This document shows, piece by piece, positions 1-11,522 of a stretch of DNA of 64,000 nucleotides. Position numbers and translations under genes: made by a program. Within the stretch, counting starts at the first letter, position 1. Every line of letters starts with the position of its first letter. Under the pieces are notes generated by a model. The model was not told where the DNA came from and made no database searches. It worked only from the letters and a program-made list of their open reading frames with translations. The stretch comes from Ooceraea biroi (taxonomy: Eukaryota > Arthropoda > Insecta > Hymenoptera > Formicidae), in the NCBI RefSeq assembly GCF_003672135.1, contig NC_039506.1, positions 3,038,001 to 3,102,000 on the forward strand, given 5' to 3'.

Positions 1-3000
1 GATCGATGACTTTGCACCGACGTCTTGGTTCTCTCTTATCAAGTCCTCGGGGTCATTTGGTCAGGCACGTTCGTTTCTCGACAATTTCGGACAGTCATAT
101 TTCGCGACGGGCATCACGTAACAAACCTAATTAATCTTAATCGCGAATGCATTCATTTCGCAGGCCGGCGATTCGCGCACCTAATGAGGCCCATAATTAC
201 GCAAACGGCTTCGATGCGAAAGATCGTGATCGCGCTTAAATGACCGATGATTTGCACCGTTAACGAAGTATTATAAAATTATTAAGAACATGCACGTTAC
301 GCATCGGCTGCGCCGTGCAATTGCGATATACAATTAATATTTCGCGCGATAATTAAGCTACTAATTGACAATTGAGGTCATAAAACTACAACAGGCGTGA
401 TAAGAGACAAAAAAATGTAGAGATGATTGTAGAAATAATTGAATAAACGACTTCAATTAACGATTTATTGCTGATTTCATATCTTACTCAACACGCAATT
501 AATTGTTATTTCGGAAATTTGTATTTTACCTGATTTGCTCGCAGCATTTGCATCTGCAGGAACGACGACTTTCTGGATCCAGGGAAAAGTCGTAAATTTC
601 TTTCGTTTCCTTGCACCCAGATCGATGTCTCCCATGATGCATTTCCCTTGGCGGTTCTTCGATTCGGGATCAAGCCGCTCGCTACGATACACCTGCATCT
701 CAGGTCATCGACCTGCTTCGTACCTGGCGCTGATAGCCGCGCTCGTTCTGCATTCACAGACTCAAAGTTAAAAAACCTGATTAATTAGTCACGAGGCCGT
801 CGCGAATTAATCGATTGGCCTATTGTACAATAGCCACGTACGCTCTGTGAATCATTATATTTCATTGCGAATATAACATCAAGATAATGTGCAGTAAAGT
901 GCACAAGTGTGCGTGTGTCTGTGTGAGTACGTCTTATTTCTGAAAAATGATTTCGAAATCGAACCTTGTACTATAAATCGTTAAATTATACATGAATGTA
1001 ATTTTTTATTTAATTATACTAACTTTTGCACTAGATGTTTATATATAATTTTATGTTTCGTTTTTCAGAAATGTGTTATTTTTTTTATGTATTGAGACGT
1101 ACTCCACCAAACTTTCACAATAATCACGGAGGATTTTTCGCATTTTTTCTGAATTCTGGTTGCAAGGGTTATCAGTGGACGTCGATGCGCACTTTGTAGC
1201 GATTCATTTCACTGCGATGTCGGACAATTTGATAAGGCAAAATATGTGCGAGTAGAAAATCGCCTTAAAATGAAACGGTTTAGGTCGTTGTGAAATGTAA
1301 ATTACATTGTTCGTGTCGGAGGTGAATTTTCGGACGGCTCGCTTGTAAAACCAACGTCTGACCCATTTGGGCATATTTATTCGTCCGGTACGGTGCGGCC
1401 TGTCCAAATAAGGGGGACCACATTTGGACAAACGATATCTGAGTGCATACCCTGGGCCAGTACAGAGTATGCACGCCATGCTTGGCAAAAACGACGCTCT
1501 CTTTTCTTTCTGAGAATCTCTGTGCCGTTTATGGGGTCAGTTTCCATTAGATATAACACTCACAATTGTAAGTCCTTTAAGACTAACGTTTTAATTTTAC
1601 TAGCGAGGGAAAGGGGTTTAAGACGCAGGAATAAGCCTGAGTGAGGGATGATAAATTTCGAAGCGTGCTGTTTACCACGCATCGTTTCCAAAATCTCGGG
1701 CCGATTCACGAACAGCTGATCCCGTGAATTCGCAATATACGCGCGTATATCTGCGCAAGCGAGACTTTGGACGGCGCGGAATCTTGATCTCGAGTCCCCG
1801 CCGAAATCCAATTTATCACTATCCGCTCGCCCGAGTGTAGCTTCGGGACAAACACTTCGGCGGAGTTGCCGGTTGGAGAACACTCCGGCGAGTTCCACGC
1901 TCCGAGGGAACGTCCTTCCTCCGATTAAAATGCGTCGATTATTCGCGACGCGGCCGATTTCGTAACGTCGCCGTGCGTGATCTGTTGCCCTCACGGAATC
2001 AGCCGCGAAGTTCAAGGTCGCCTTCAATCGCCGGCCAGCCACACGTGGAGTTACACCCCGAGGCCTCTCCCGCGATTCATTCCTCCACGAATTTACCGCG
2101 CGCACGAGAACCGGAGAACCGCCGAGAGATTGCACGAGAAAGTTAAATCAATCGGACGCTGATTAAGTCGAGAAACAGCTAACTTACACACGTGCATTAT
2201 GTGTTGCAATAGTTAAAAAATAAGGCGATCACGTGATGCCGAAATTTTTATCAGCGAGTTTCAACAGTCGCGTACTCTTTCGACAATCTGTATACTCCTC
2301 TCGAACGTGGAAACAATAATATTTGTGCGAAATATCGTGTGTTTTGGAACCGGAGTATCTCGAACGGAAATTGATCCGCAGTATCTCCTTCAGTTGGATC
2401 AGTTTACTCACATTTTACGCAACGAGGGATCATTTTTATTGTGCGCTCGCGGCGAGTGTAACGCGTTCGTTTCAGTTTACGACGTTGTCCGCTTCCAACT
2501 CGCTTAGGCTCGCCAAAACTCGAGTAGTTGTCTAGAAACGTGGAATTCTCACGGAATTAGCACTCCGCGCTGAAAACGACGTCAGCACGAGAGCATCGCG
2601 GAGAGCCGCACTCGCAACTTGGCGAGTCGAACTCGCGTTTCCAAGTGCGCTTCGATCGCTTTCCTTTCTCGGGAAGGCACAAACTCGCGCGTTCAATATC
2701 GATGCAATTATCGAACGCATGTTTCACGACAAACGCTTTCTCCGAAATGAGTTATCAATCGAAATTAAATTCCGACGACACACCATAGTCCCATCCATTA
2801 TCCCCATCGCGGTCGGCGCGTATCGCCTCGCAGAAGAGTCTGCGATTCGAAATTAAAACGTGACTCATCATCTTGAAACTTCTCCCCTTTGCTGCGCGAT
2901 AATTGGAATTGAAGAAGCACGTCCCTCTCGGATTATCGGACTTACCCCAGTTAATCGCGACTCACGCGCCTATGGCTATCTGAACTTTTCGCACTTCAAT

Positions 3001-3860
3001 AAGCCCCTATCGAAGCCGTGCGCGCGCAAGTGCACTCAAAATGCACGTCCGCGATGAGTGCGCGTCGGGAATCGCGCCTCCCCGGTCGTTGATCCGGAAC
3101 CTGAAGAACATAACGATCCCCGCGTCACGTCGTCGCCGCGATTCACGAGGACGGAGCACACAGGGAGGGAGAGACGAAGGGAGGCACGTCCGAAGGACTC
3201 CGCACGCACCTCCAGATAACCGCGCGACCTTCGCGATCTCCGGAATGCATCGGCGATCGCTCGGAATACATGAACGAGCGCACTTCTGCGATCGATTGAT
3301 CGCACGACGGGGTGCAGAGAGGGCAGATTAAATGGCGCGACTTCCTCCGGCCAATCGTGACGCATCCTGATGCGTCGTTGCGTGATATCGCGTTGATTCA
3401 CGTCTCCAGGAAAATCCATTGATCGTTAAGGAAGGCCCGGATGAATGCTCCTCCTTCTTGCTCGTATTGCCAATCTGAGTAACAGGTTGGTCGTGACGTC
3501 AGTGCCCTGCCGCCACCTCGCCATTTGACACTGCTTATCATATCTTGAATTTACATTTAATATTATATATGTGATATGCAATGTGCATTGAAGTTTATTA
3601 TTACTGTTATTATTGACACGCGCTGATATGGATCACTGATGCATTTCTGGAATTTCTATCCCATTTATCTACCCCACTGTCTGAAGCTGATATCTGGAGG
3701 AAGCTTTTCTCGACTTGCTGCTGATGTCAGTGAAGATTACAACGCTCCTCTCACGTCGCGTCGTGACACTCGGGAGACTTCGGTGTCGTTAAAAAAGGCT
3801 CGCTAGCGTCGCGTAGCCTTTAATTACGTCGATTAAAAGTATCGATGACGAGGATTACCC
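1..3860. other. Intergenic or intronic DNA, no gene recognised
   Basis: Mixed composition. It is AT-rich around 780-1,120 (with a short GT-rich run near 905-930) and moderately CpG-rich around 1,700-2,160 and 3,000-3,420. An open frame of 191 codons on the minus strand (1,560-2,135) is arginine-rich, has no recognisable motif and lies in CpG-rich DNA where stop codons are scarce, so I do not call it a gene. Confidence 0.5.
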
Positions 3861-4910
3861 GATCAACAAGAGGTGAAGAATAAAATGATCGACCGAGCAC
3901 GGCGCGATCGCGATCGCAGCGCGTAAATGGAGCGAGAAGAGGTGGAGACGAAAATCAGTCGTGTAATCCACTTGGTCGGCGATGAGAGAAAGAGAAAGAA
4001 AAAAAAAAGAAATGACAATGAGGAGGCAGCGCGCGCCGCGTCCGTGCCCTTTATGTGACCGTTCATGAGAGGTGAACGACCGCGAAACAGACTTCTCCGG
4101 AGAAAATCGTCATGCCCCCCCCTCCCCCCTGTCCCCCTCGCACCCCACCCTCCACCCTCTCCTTGCGCCCATCGCCATCCCTCCTTCTGTTTTGCCTCGC
4201 GCTCGTGGACGCTGGAATGACATCCTGGGAAAATTAGAAATGCATCGTGGCGTGGCATCGCGTCGCGCGCGCGCGCGCAAGAAAAGCGCGGCGCGGGGAG
4301 GAAACGAATAGAGCGAAACACGGCGGAAATGACGCGGGATTCACTTCGATAAGCGAACAGGAGGAAGTGAATGAAGTCGAGGAGGAGAGGAAGCCGATGG
4401 CGAGAGACGACGACGATGACGAGGAAAGGGACGGACGAAGAAACGCGGTCTACGCTCCGTCTGTGATCGACGGCAGGGGTGAACGACCGTCCATGTGGAG
4501 GACGTGTTGCCGCTGTTCCCTTCCCGTCGAAAGAGCAGCTCGCGCGCGCACGAGAGAGCCGCGACGAGCACGGGGCGCGGTGCCGCGCGTAGACGAGCTG
4601 CCGATCACGACCGCGATCGTGCCTGCGCGACTCGCGGCGTGCTAAATCGCGCGATGGTAGCAGCCGCGAGGTATGCGAGGATTTCGTGCAATGGAAATCG
4701 GGGGAAATTTGCCGGGGCAGCGCCCCGGGAGCCGCGCGTACCCCGAGTTTCCCCGAGTTTCTCATCGCGCGAAAGGCACGATGTTGCGAGACTGGGAGAT
4801 TCGGGGGACCACGCGGTACCACAGTCGCCGCATGCGGGAGCGAATGAAGGTCGAACACGGGAGCAATCTGGAGGAGACCGGAGCTCGTCGCTTTCAAAGC
4901 ATTTGTTAGA
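3861..4910. other. CpG-rich island with simple-sequence patches
   Basis: This stretch is dense in CG dinucleotides. It holds a C-rich polypyrimidine run at about 4,113-4,165 and a CG-alternating run at about 4,264-4,280. A 446-codon open frame crosses it on the minus strand and a 168-codon frame on the plus strand. Both are dominated by Arg, Ser and low-complexity runs and look like by-products of stop-codon depletion. It may be an unmethylated CpG island, promoter or untranslated first exon; no start site can be fixed from sequence alone. Confidence 0.45.
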
Positions 4911-7900
4911 AATCTGCGGAAATTTGAAACTGTTTCGCACTTGTGGCGTTGTTCCCATCTTGCAGCTTGAATCGAAGGCAAAGAAGGTCGCATTAGCGTA
5001 GCGCTTCCACCTTGCTGAGCTTCATGATGGGTCATTGGCCCCTCGCGAAGCGGCACGAGCAGTTCTCGAACCAATAGTCGATGGAAGTTCTGTTTGTGGG
5101 CCGCACGATTGATCGTAATTATCGTATCAGGGATCGTAAGAATTGCCGCCACGCGCGATTCTGAATTCACGATCATAATTGCAGTTACGGTGCCGAAATG
5201 CAAAGCGCACGGCGCGCCAAACGGGAAAGCGTTATGTCACCGACCGACAAACGTGTCCCCGCGACTTGTTGCACATGCAGGAAAAAAAGGGGCCACGAGA
5301 GCCAGTAGGTTAATCACCCTCGAGCGGCGCGGGATGCATTCTTAGGATAGAGGATGGGAGGAGGGAGCGGGGCAGCGCGCTAATAAATGCTAAACCGTCA
5401 ACGAGGATTCGCATAGTCGCGTTCCTCGCAACAATGGCATTCTATTGCGCGCCTTTTGCTGTCGCGAACGCCGCGCATTAGATGCGTGAGGCAGCTCCGT
5501 GATTCCCCGCACGTACCAATAAGTGCATCCAACATTCTTCTTCCTTAATGAATTCGCGGCGATCGGCTTAAGCGGCGCTCTATGTACAAATAGAATTCGC
5601 CGAGATGCACCTTCGCCCTGGCGCTTTCTGGTCACGTATGCGCCGTGTGACAGCGCGAGTCGTTGACCTCGCCGATTGATGTGGATGCTTTTTAATTAGC
5701 ACCGATCCCGCGGACCCAGATGGACTTTCGATAGTAGCACGTAACGCGTTCGAAAGAGCTGAATCGTTGGATAAGAGCTTAGTGACAGATAAGCGCTCGG
5801 AGATGCTCCGAGAGATCTGCGACTTCGAGAACTCGCTCGAGATTCGCTCGTCCGCGTGCAGCGAATACTTATATAATCATGTTGAGTACATACTTAGCTT
5901 GTCCTGTTCTTATTTTATGACAGGGAGCAATGGTAATCCATGTGATTAATGATACTAAGTAGGTAATTAACGATCAATCGCGTGTCTGGAAGAGGGAAAT
6001 CAGGTGCAGATGAGGGAATTAAATACAAATTTGAGGATAATTCTTAGACAGTATTATTCAACACAATATAATTCCACTCTACAACCTCATACAACAATCA
6101 ATTTACGCTATAACAAGCTACAAGATTTAGCAATACAAGACTTTTCGCGATAACGTATCTCAAAAGGATCCTCTGCTCGATCGAAAGGATGGTAAAATAA
6201 AATTGTTAGTAGGCAAATAAGCCATAAAAAATGCGATTAACGCTATCAACTATGAAAATATCCCAAAAAGTGCTGACGAACTGCAGCATTTCCTCGTCGA
6301 CGCCGGTTGTCGTGGTGGTCCTCCAGTAAAGCGCACTTATAAAGGCAAAAGGAGCGGCTGCGATTAGAGCGGCACTACACCGTGCGTTCTCCACTCGGCG
6401 TGCAGTAGAAGGTGGTGCCGTAGGAGGAGGTGGGACACATCTGGAATGTGTGTAAGATAAGTGGCATCCGGGCAATGCCCTCGCATGTAAACAATCAGAA
6501 ATTGCAGCCCCGGTTTCAAGTAAGCGGGCACCGCTCACGTGTGTCGCATTTACGTTTATGCGCGATCGATCGACCACTATTGCCGCCATGTGTGTGTGTG
6601 TACCTATGTATTATACAAGTAGCTGCATGTGTGCGTGTGCGTATGTGCATGACTCGCGCGCGCACATGCCTCACCGTTCATTTATCGCGCCGCGCTCGTT
6701 GCAGCAGCGGATACTTCGTCCGGATACTGTTGCCTGATCACGCGAGCTAATACTAATTGCGGGGTACCGCGTGGCAAACACGATTAAAGGTGGACGACGT
6801 GCGAACCGCCTGCTGCTAAAAAATACTCCCTGTTTCTCGAAAAGAACGTCGTGCCGTGCTCGCTTGCCAGCGGTCTAGCGGTGTACGGTCGCTCTACATC
6901 GGAAACCTCGCCAGGGAGACCCGAACGAGATTAGCTTGATTTTTTTGTCACGCGGTAATGCGTAATGATCATGTGTTGTATAATTAATATTATGATAGTG
7001 CGTAATAAACGCGTGTGGCGGGCAATTAAAGCGGAACAGCCGCGCGTTCCTCGCTTCTCTCTTCGGTGCAGCTTGACTTCGCGCGTGTTAAGTCCGATTC
7101 CAGGTGTGCCGCAAAAGAGCACTGCCGGTCTGCTAATTGCATCCCAATTGCGCAATACGCCCTACGACTGCGTGCAGTCCCTAGTTCAACAGCTTCCATG
7201 AAAAAAAATCGCCCAAGGAGTCGCCGGCTGTCCACAAGAGTGACGAACGTTGCGCAAACATCATTTGTCAAGCGAAACGTCTATAATGCGGCACATTCTG
7301 CTGTATTTGCGAGTAAAGTCTGTTCCGCTGTTTGCATTCGCGTTTGCGCACTTCGATTACGAAGACGAGTTTCCATCCGTTCACCATCACCGACGCGGGG
7401 ATGCACGAATGCTGGTCGGCGGAATCGCGAATTTCGCGTGTAATCAATCATTCGCGATAAGGCACGTCGGTGTATTGCACGTTCCGCAAATCGTTACAGC
7501 ACGACGGTCGATTATAAAAAGGCGGTCCCACTTACAGCGTACAAACATGCGCGCAACTTTAACATTACGTCTATATTCTCACAAATTTCTTCTATTTATT
7601 CTCATAAAACGAATAAAAGTTTCATCAGATAAAATATTTCTATTTATTTTTATTCGAGGGACGGGAGATGTAATGGAGAGAAGTATAATGGGTGGAAGAG
7701 AGGGGGAGGGGAGAGGCAGAATTATTGGAGAGAGCGGCATACGAGAACGCCGGTGCATCTCGCGTCCGCCACAACAAACTTGCCGATGGTGCTCATCCGT
7801 TGTGCGAGGAGGGAGCGGAGAAATTTATCGCGAAAGGAAAGAAAGGGGAAAAATAAGGATATACGGCGCGGATGCTTGCATGTTTAAGCGCGGTTATATG

Positions 7901-9240
7901 CCTGGACGTGCATTTAACCTAGAGCCGAAAGATTTACTACCTCTCACTCGCGCTCGGAGCTCTAGTTCCCGGAGTCTCTCGCGTACTAAGGACCTTCGGT
8001 CGTTGAACCCGAACGCTCGATTGACGATAAATGAAAAGCGTTTGCGTATCGCGCGTCTCGTTGCACCGTCTCGGCGGCGCGGCGCATGAAACGCTTCCTC
8101 CGGGCGGATACGCGGCCAGAATTTATTCGAGGCACCGTAATTAATCGCAATGAACGGTGCTTCTGCTCTCCCTCACGAGGCGGGGAGTGCACTCGCATTT
8201 TTGCGCGCGAGATATGTAAAGCTACGCCGTAAAGATCGATAATTACAAGAAATTCGCTAAAGATTTAGCAAATCCAGGTACAAACATGGAACAATTTTTT
8301 TTAAATTTTTTATACATTTATTTATTCTATTTCATTTATATCATAATTATTTTGTAACTCAAGCTAGCGCGTTAACAAAATGTGGACGTTGCGCAATTGT
8401 ATCTACGAAACCGCACTTTCTGCGAGTGTTGATAATATGCTTTTGAATATCCAGCTTCTCCAATTTCTCACACCGGGAGGCAATCAATTGCGCGGCCAGT
8501 CGGTTCATTTAAATTCGCCTCTGTTTCATCTCGCGCAAAGTTGCAGGCTGCATCTTTCTCGGCACCGAACCGGCGTATGTGGGTCAGAGTGGAACCCGGT
8601 AAATGTACCGGTACCCGCTATAGTATACACAATAATCGTACCGTATTTTTAAACAGTTGACATTGTCGACTTAAATCGGCCCACGCACGGCACGCCCCTT
8701 CATCGCGCGCGATTCATCACCCGTACGACTCTGCTTGTATTTTTTAAAGGTGCGTACTGAAACGGAAACGAACCGTGCCATTTGTGACTGGAGAGAAAAC
8801 CCGTCACGAAGAGAAAAAAAAGCGCGAGGAAGAAAATAAACGTACATTGAAAATATTTTATTAAAATAAAATAATAATTTAATGTAAAATAAATGATTTT
8901 AATAAAATAACTTCTTAATAATTGATTTCTATGCAAGACTCGTATGTAATTTTATATAATTTTATACAAATCAAATTTTATATAAATGCACATAAATTCC
9001 TTCTAAATCACGTTTTGTTTAGTCACCATGTTTTGATGTTTTATCCAAAATACGTCACATACATTCCTGAGCACAGAACAATGTTGAAATATAGATAACA
9101 ATACGTCTGAAGAAAGTGTCGTGTCACGTCAATGAAATCGTAGAATTGTTGGTACGTGAACAAGTGTGATAAGGTCCCTACGGAATCGTGTAAAGGACGC
9201 GATGGTGCGCGATGGTGGCCTCGCAAGGATCCATGGTGTG
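4911..9240. other. Noncoding DNA, no gene recognised
   Basis: Ordinary mixed-composition DNA, AT-rich at about 8,280-8,360 and 8,830-9,000. It contains a 267-codon plus-strand frame at 7,286-8,089 (see findings) and a TATA-box-like TATAAAAAGG at about 7,514-7,523. No protein family, RNA gene or mobile element was recognised. Confidence 0.45.
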
Positions 9241-9258
9241 CCAATCCAACAGGTTTCG

Positions 9259-9347
9259 TTTCTAACGGCTAATAACGGGCCCAGATGATTTTGGGGAAGC
9301 CCGTTATTCCTCTCACGACTGCTGCTCGGACGCTCGCCCGTTAGAAA
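9259..9347. repeat. Nested inverted repeat
   Basis: An outer pair of 10-bp arms (TTTCTAACGG at 9,259-9,268 and its complement at 9,338-9,347) encloses an inner pair (AATAACGGGC at 9,271-9,280 and its complement at 9,299-9,308). The inner arms could form a stem with an 18-nt loop. Function is unknown; it may be chance. Confidence 0.5.
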
Positions 9348-10288
9348 TCGGGTCGACCCTCGCTGATAACCCGTTGTGCACTACTATCGTGTCTGAAACG
9401 CTCGCGCATTGACAATGACCCGCAATTGGCGGATCTTGGACTTGCATTTGGCGCTAATGATAAACGCGAGCGAGCCGCGCTTCATCTCGCTTCCTCAGAT
9501 AAAAGTGTTCGTGTAAAACAGCGAGGCCTCAAGAGCGCGGATTCAGATTAAACGTCATCCGTGGAAATAAATTATTCGCGCGATACGCGGGCTGCGGGAC
9601 TCTATAATTTGCAGAGATGGCAAGCACTTGTTATACAAGAGGTTGTTACGCGCACGAGAATAGATAAATTACGTCCCGCGCGTTTTCTGGCACTCGTTCG
9701 CCAGTGTTTGCTCTCTCGCGTACACGTAACGGGATGATTATTTAATAGTTAGTTCAACGGACGATAATCTTGATCAGCTCATCAATTTCGATACGAGGTG
9801 AACGACACTTTTCGAGTCATTTTCTGAGACAGGAATTCGGGTATCGACCAAGACTTATCGGTCATTGAATGACGCTAAAGGCTTATCGATCAGAGATTTA
9901 TCAGTGAAATCTACCGACTTGATCTTGATAACGTACAAGTAATCAGCGCACTGGATCGTGCAAAAAAACATTTTCAAACATCCTCGAGTGCTCCGAATGT
10001 TGAGACATTCGAGTGCCCGGTGTGCTTATCGGGCAAGTTTCGCGGGGTTATCGCACTTACCTTCTCGAACGACACTCAACAGCCGCTTTCAATTAAGAGC
10101 GCAATACACGATAATTCAAGATCACTTTTTCGCGCCGCGCGTACGTTCTATTACGAGATACGGGACAATAACGATTTATCAGCCATTTAAAGATGTAAGG
10201 TTTGGCGATATTAATTGAACTGCGTTACACAATATCGAGCCGTCAGTTGCTGATAAAACAAAGAAAGATGACCTTACAATGTAAATTA

Positions 10289-10708
10289 CGAAAGAAGAGA
10301 TAGGGTAAGAGATACAATCATTGACACGGATATAGGTATTGACACATTAATGTGTTTAATTGAAATTTCTCGACCATGCATGGCTCTTGTGTGAAACGTT
10401 CATATGCTCGTACAAAGTACTCCTTCACCAATAAATTTACTGCGTTATCTTAGATTTCTGTCATTGCGTTTCGAAGCGGTAGCAAAAACAATCACTGACC
10501 CACTCCTGGCGATGCTCCGAATAGATCAGTGCATGTTTTTGCTGGCCGCTTCGAAACGCAATGACAGAAATCTAAGATAACTCAGTAAATCTGTTGGCGA
10601 AAAGGTACTTTGTACGAGCATATAAACTTTGCGTACGAGCGTCGTGCATGTGACGAGAAATTTAAGTTAAAAGAGTTAAAACTGTACCTCTTACCCTATA
10701 TCTTTTCG
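10289..10708. repeat. Long imperfect fold-back (hairpin) of about 420 bp
   Basis: The outer ends are complementary: GATAGGGTAAGAGATAC near 10,299-10,315 pairs with GTACCTCTTACCCTATATC near 10,684-10,702. Pairing is patchy in the middle (for example GCTCGTACAAAGTAC at 10,406-10,420 with its complement near 10,605-10,619). It becomes nearly perfect at the centre: about 44 bp at 10,436-10,479 match the complement of about 10,546-10,589 with roughly one mismatch. A further CACTGA/TCAGTG pair lies in the terminal loop. No protein is encoded and no clear target-site duplication was seen. It could be an old palindromic MITE or a hairpin-RNA locus. Confidence 0.75.
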
Positions 10709-11502
10709 TGTTTAATGTCTATAATGTTGCTAATAAGTTCAACCTGTTAAACATTTCAAATTTGACAATCGAACATTGAGATAATTAATTCGATAATCAA
10801 TATTTCGTGATGATAATAAAGCAAACTTATGCTAAGACAGAAATTGACTCAGCAATATCAAATGAATGATATTTTCCTTATATTTCTCGTATACGAGATA
10901 TAAAATTTTGCGAGATCTAAAATTATATATTCCAACCGATAGATACTCCCCAGGTTATCGTGCATTGCACTTTATCCGAAAATCGTTGCTGTATCTTGAT
11001 GATCACTGACCACACGATTACGATACAAGTGAAATTCAAGAGGTGCATGCTTGACAAAAATAACACTTGATAAGCGAAGCGAGAACGACGCAAGAACCGT
11101 GTTTGGACAACAAACAGAATTCAGATAAGCCCGATCGAAACTGCATCGTTTTTCAAAATTGGTTGCCACAGGGTTATCGTCCTTAGAATGGTGCGATAAA
11201 CGCGATCGATTAATGGAATGGAACTGCTAAAATTAAGTAACTGCGTGGAACTGAAATTCATTGCGCGTGCGATTACGGGGAGTTCACGTCACGTTATATC
11301 GCTGGATTGATACAGCATATCAACACGCTAGTGCACATCGTATCGGGTTCTCCTTCATTAAAATTTTGGCAGAATAATCGTCATTGCGTTCGCGATTGAC
11401 CGCAGTGCAACGTCCTTCTCGACATCGAGAATAACGGACGATAACCCTAACTAGCCTTCGAATTTTATTCAGAGTTGAACGGCATTCCGCCGCCCACGTC
11501 TC

Positions 11503-11522
11503 GGAGAGAGAGAGAGAGAGAG
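11503..11522 (+). repeat. (GA)n microsatellite
   Basis: About ten GA units in a row, followed by a short impure tail. Confidence 0.9.

Larger units (their letters stand above)
9241..11460. other. Noncoding DNA rich in TTATC/GATAA motifs
   Basis: Outside the hairpin this stretch carries many TTATCG, TTATCA and GATAA words, for example near 9,855, 9,881, 9,898, 10,024, 10,046, 10,953, 11,067 and 11,172. Such clusters can bind GATA-family factors, but enrichment was judged by eye only. No gene was recognised. Confidence 0.3.

Noticed and set aside
1560..2135. 191-codon minus-strand frame
   Set aside because: Arg-rich, no recognisable motif, no promoter or splice signals noticed; lies in CpG-rich DNA.
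3863..5203. 446-codon open frame on the minus strand
   Set aside because: It lies in CpG-rich DNA with few stop codons, is dominated by Arg, Ser and Phe/Leu low-complexity runs, overlaps open frames on the other strand and shows no domain or splice logic.
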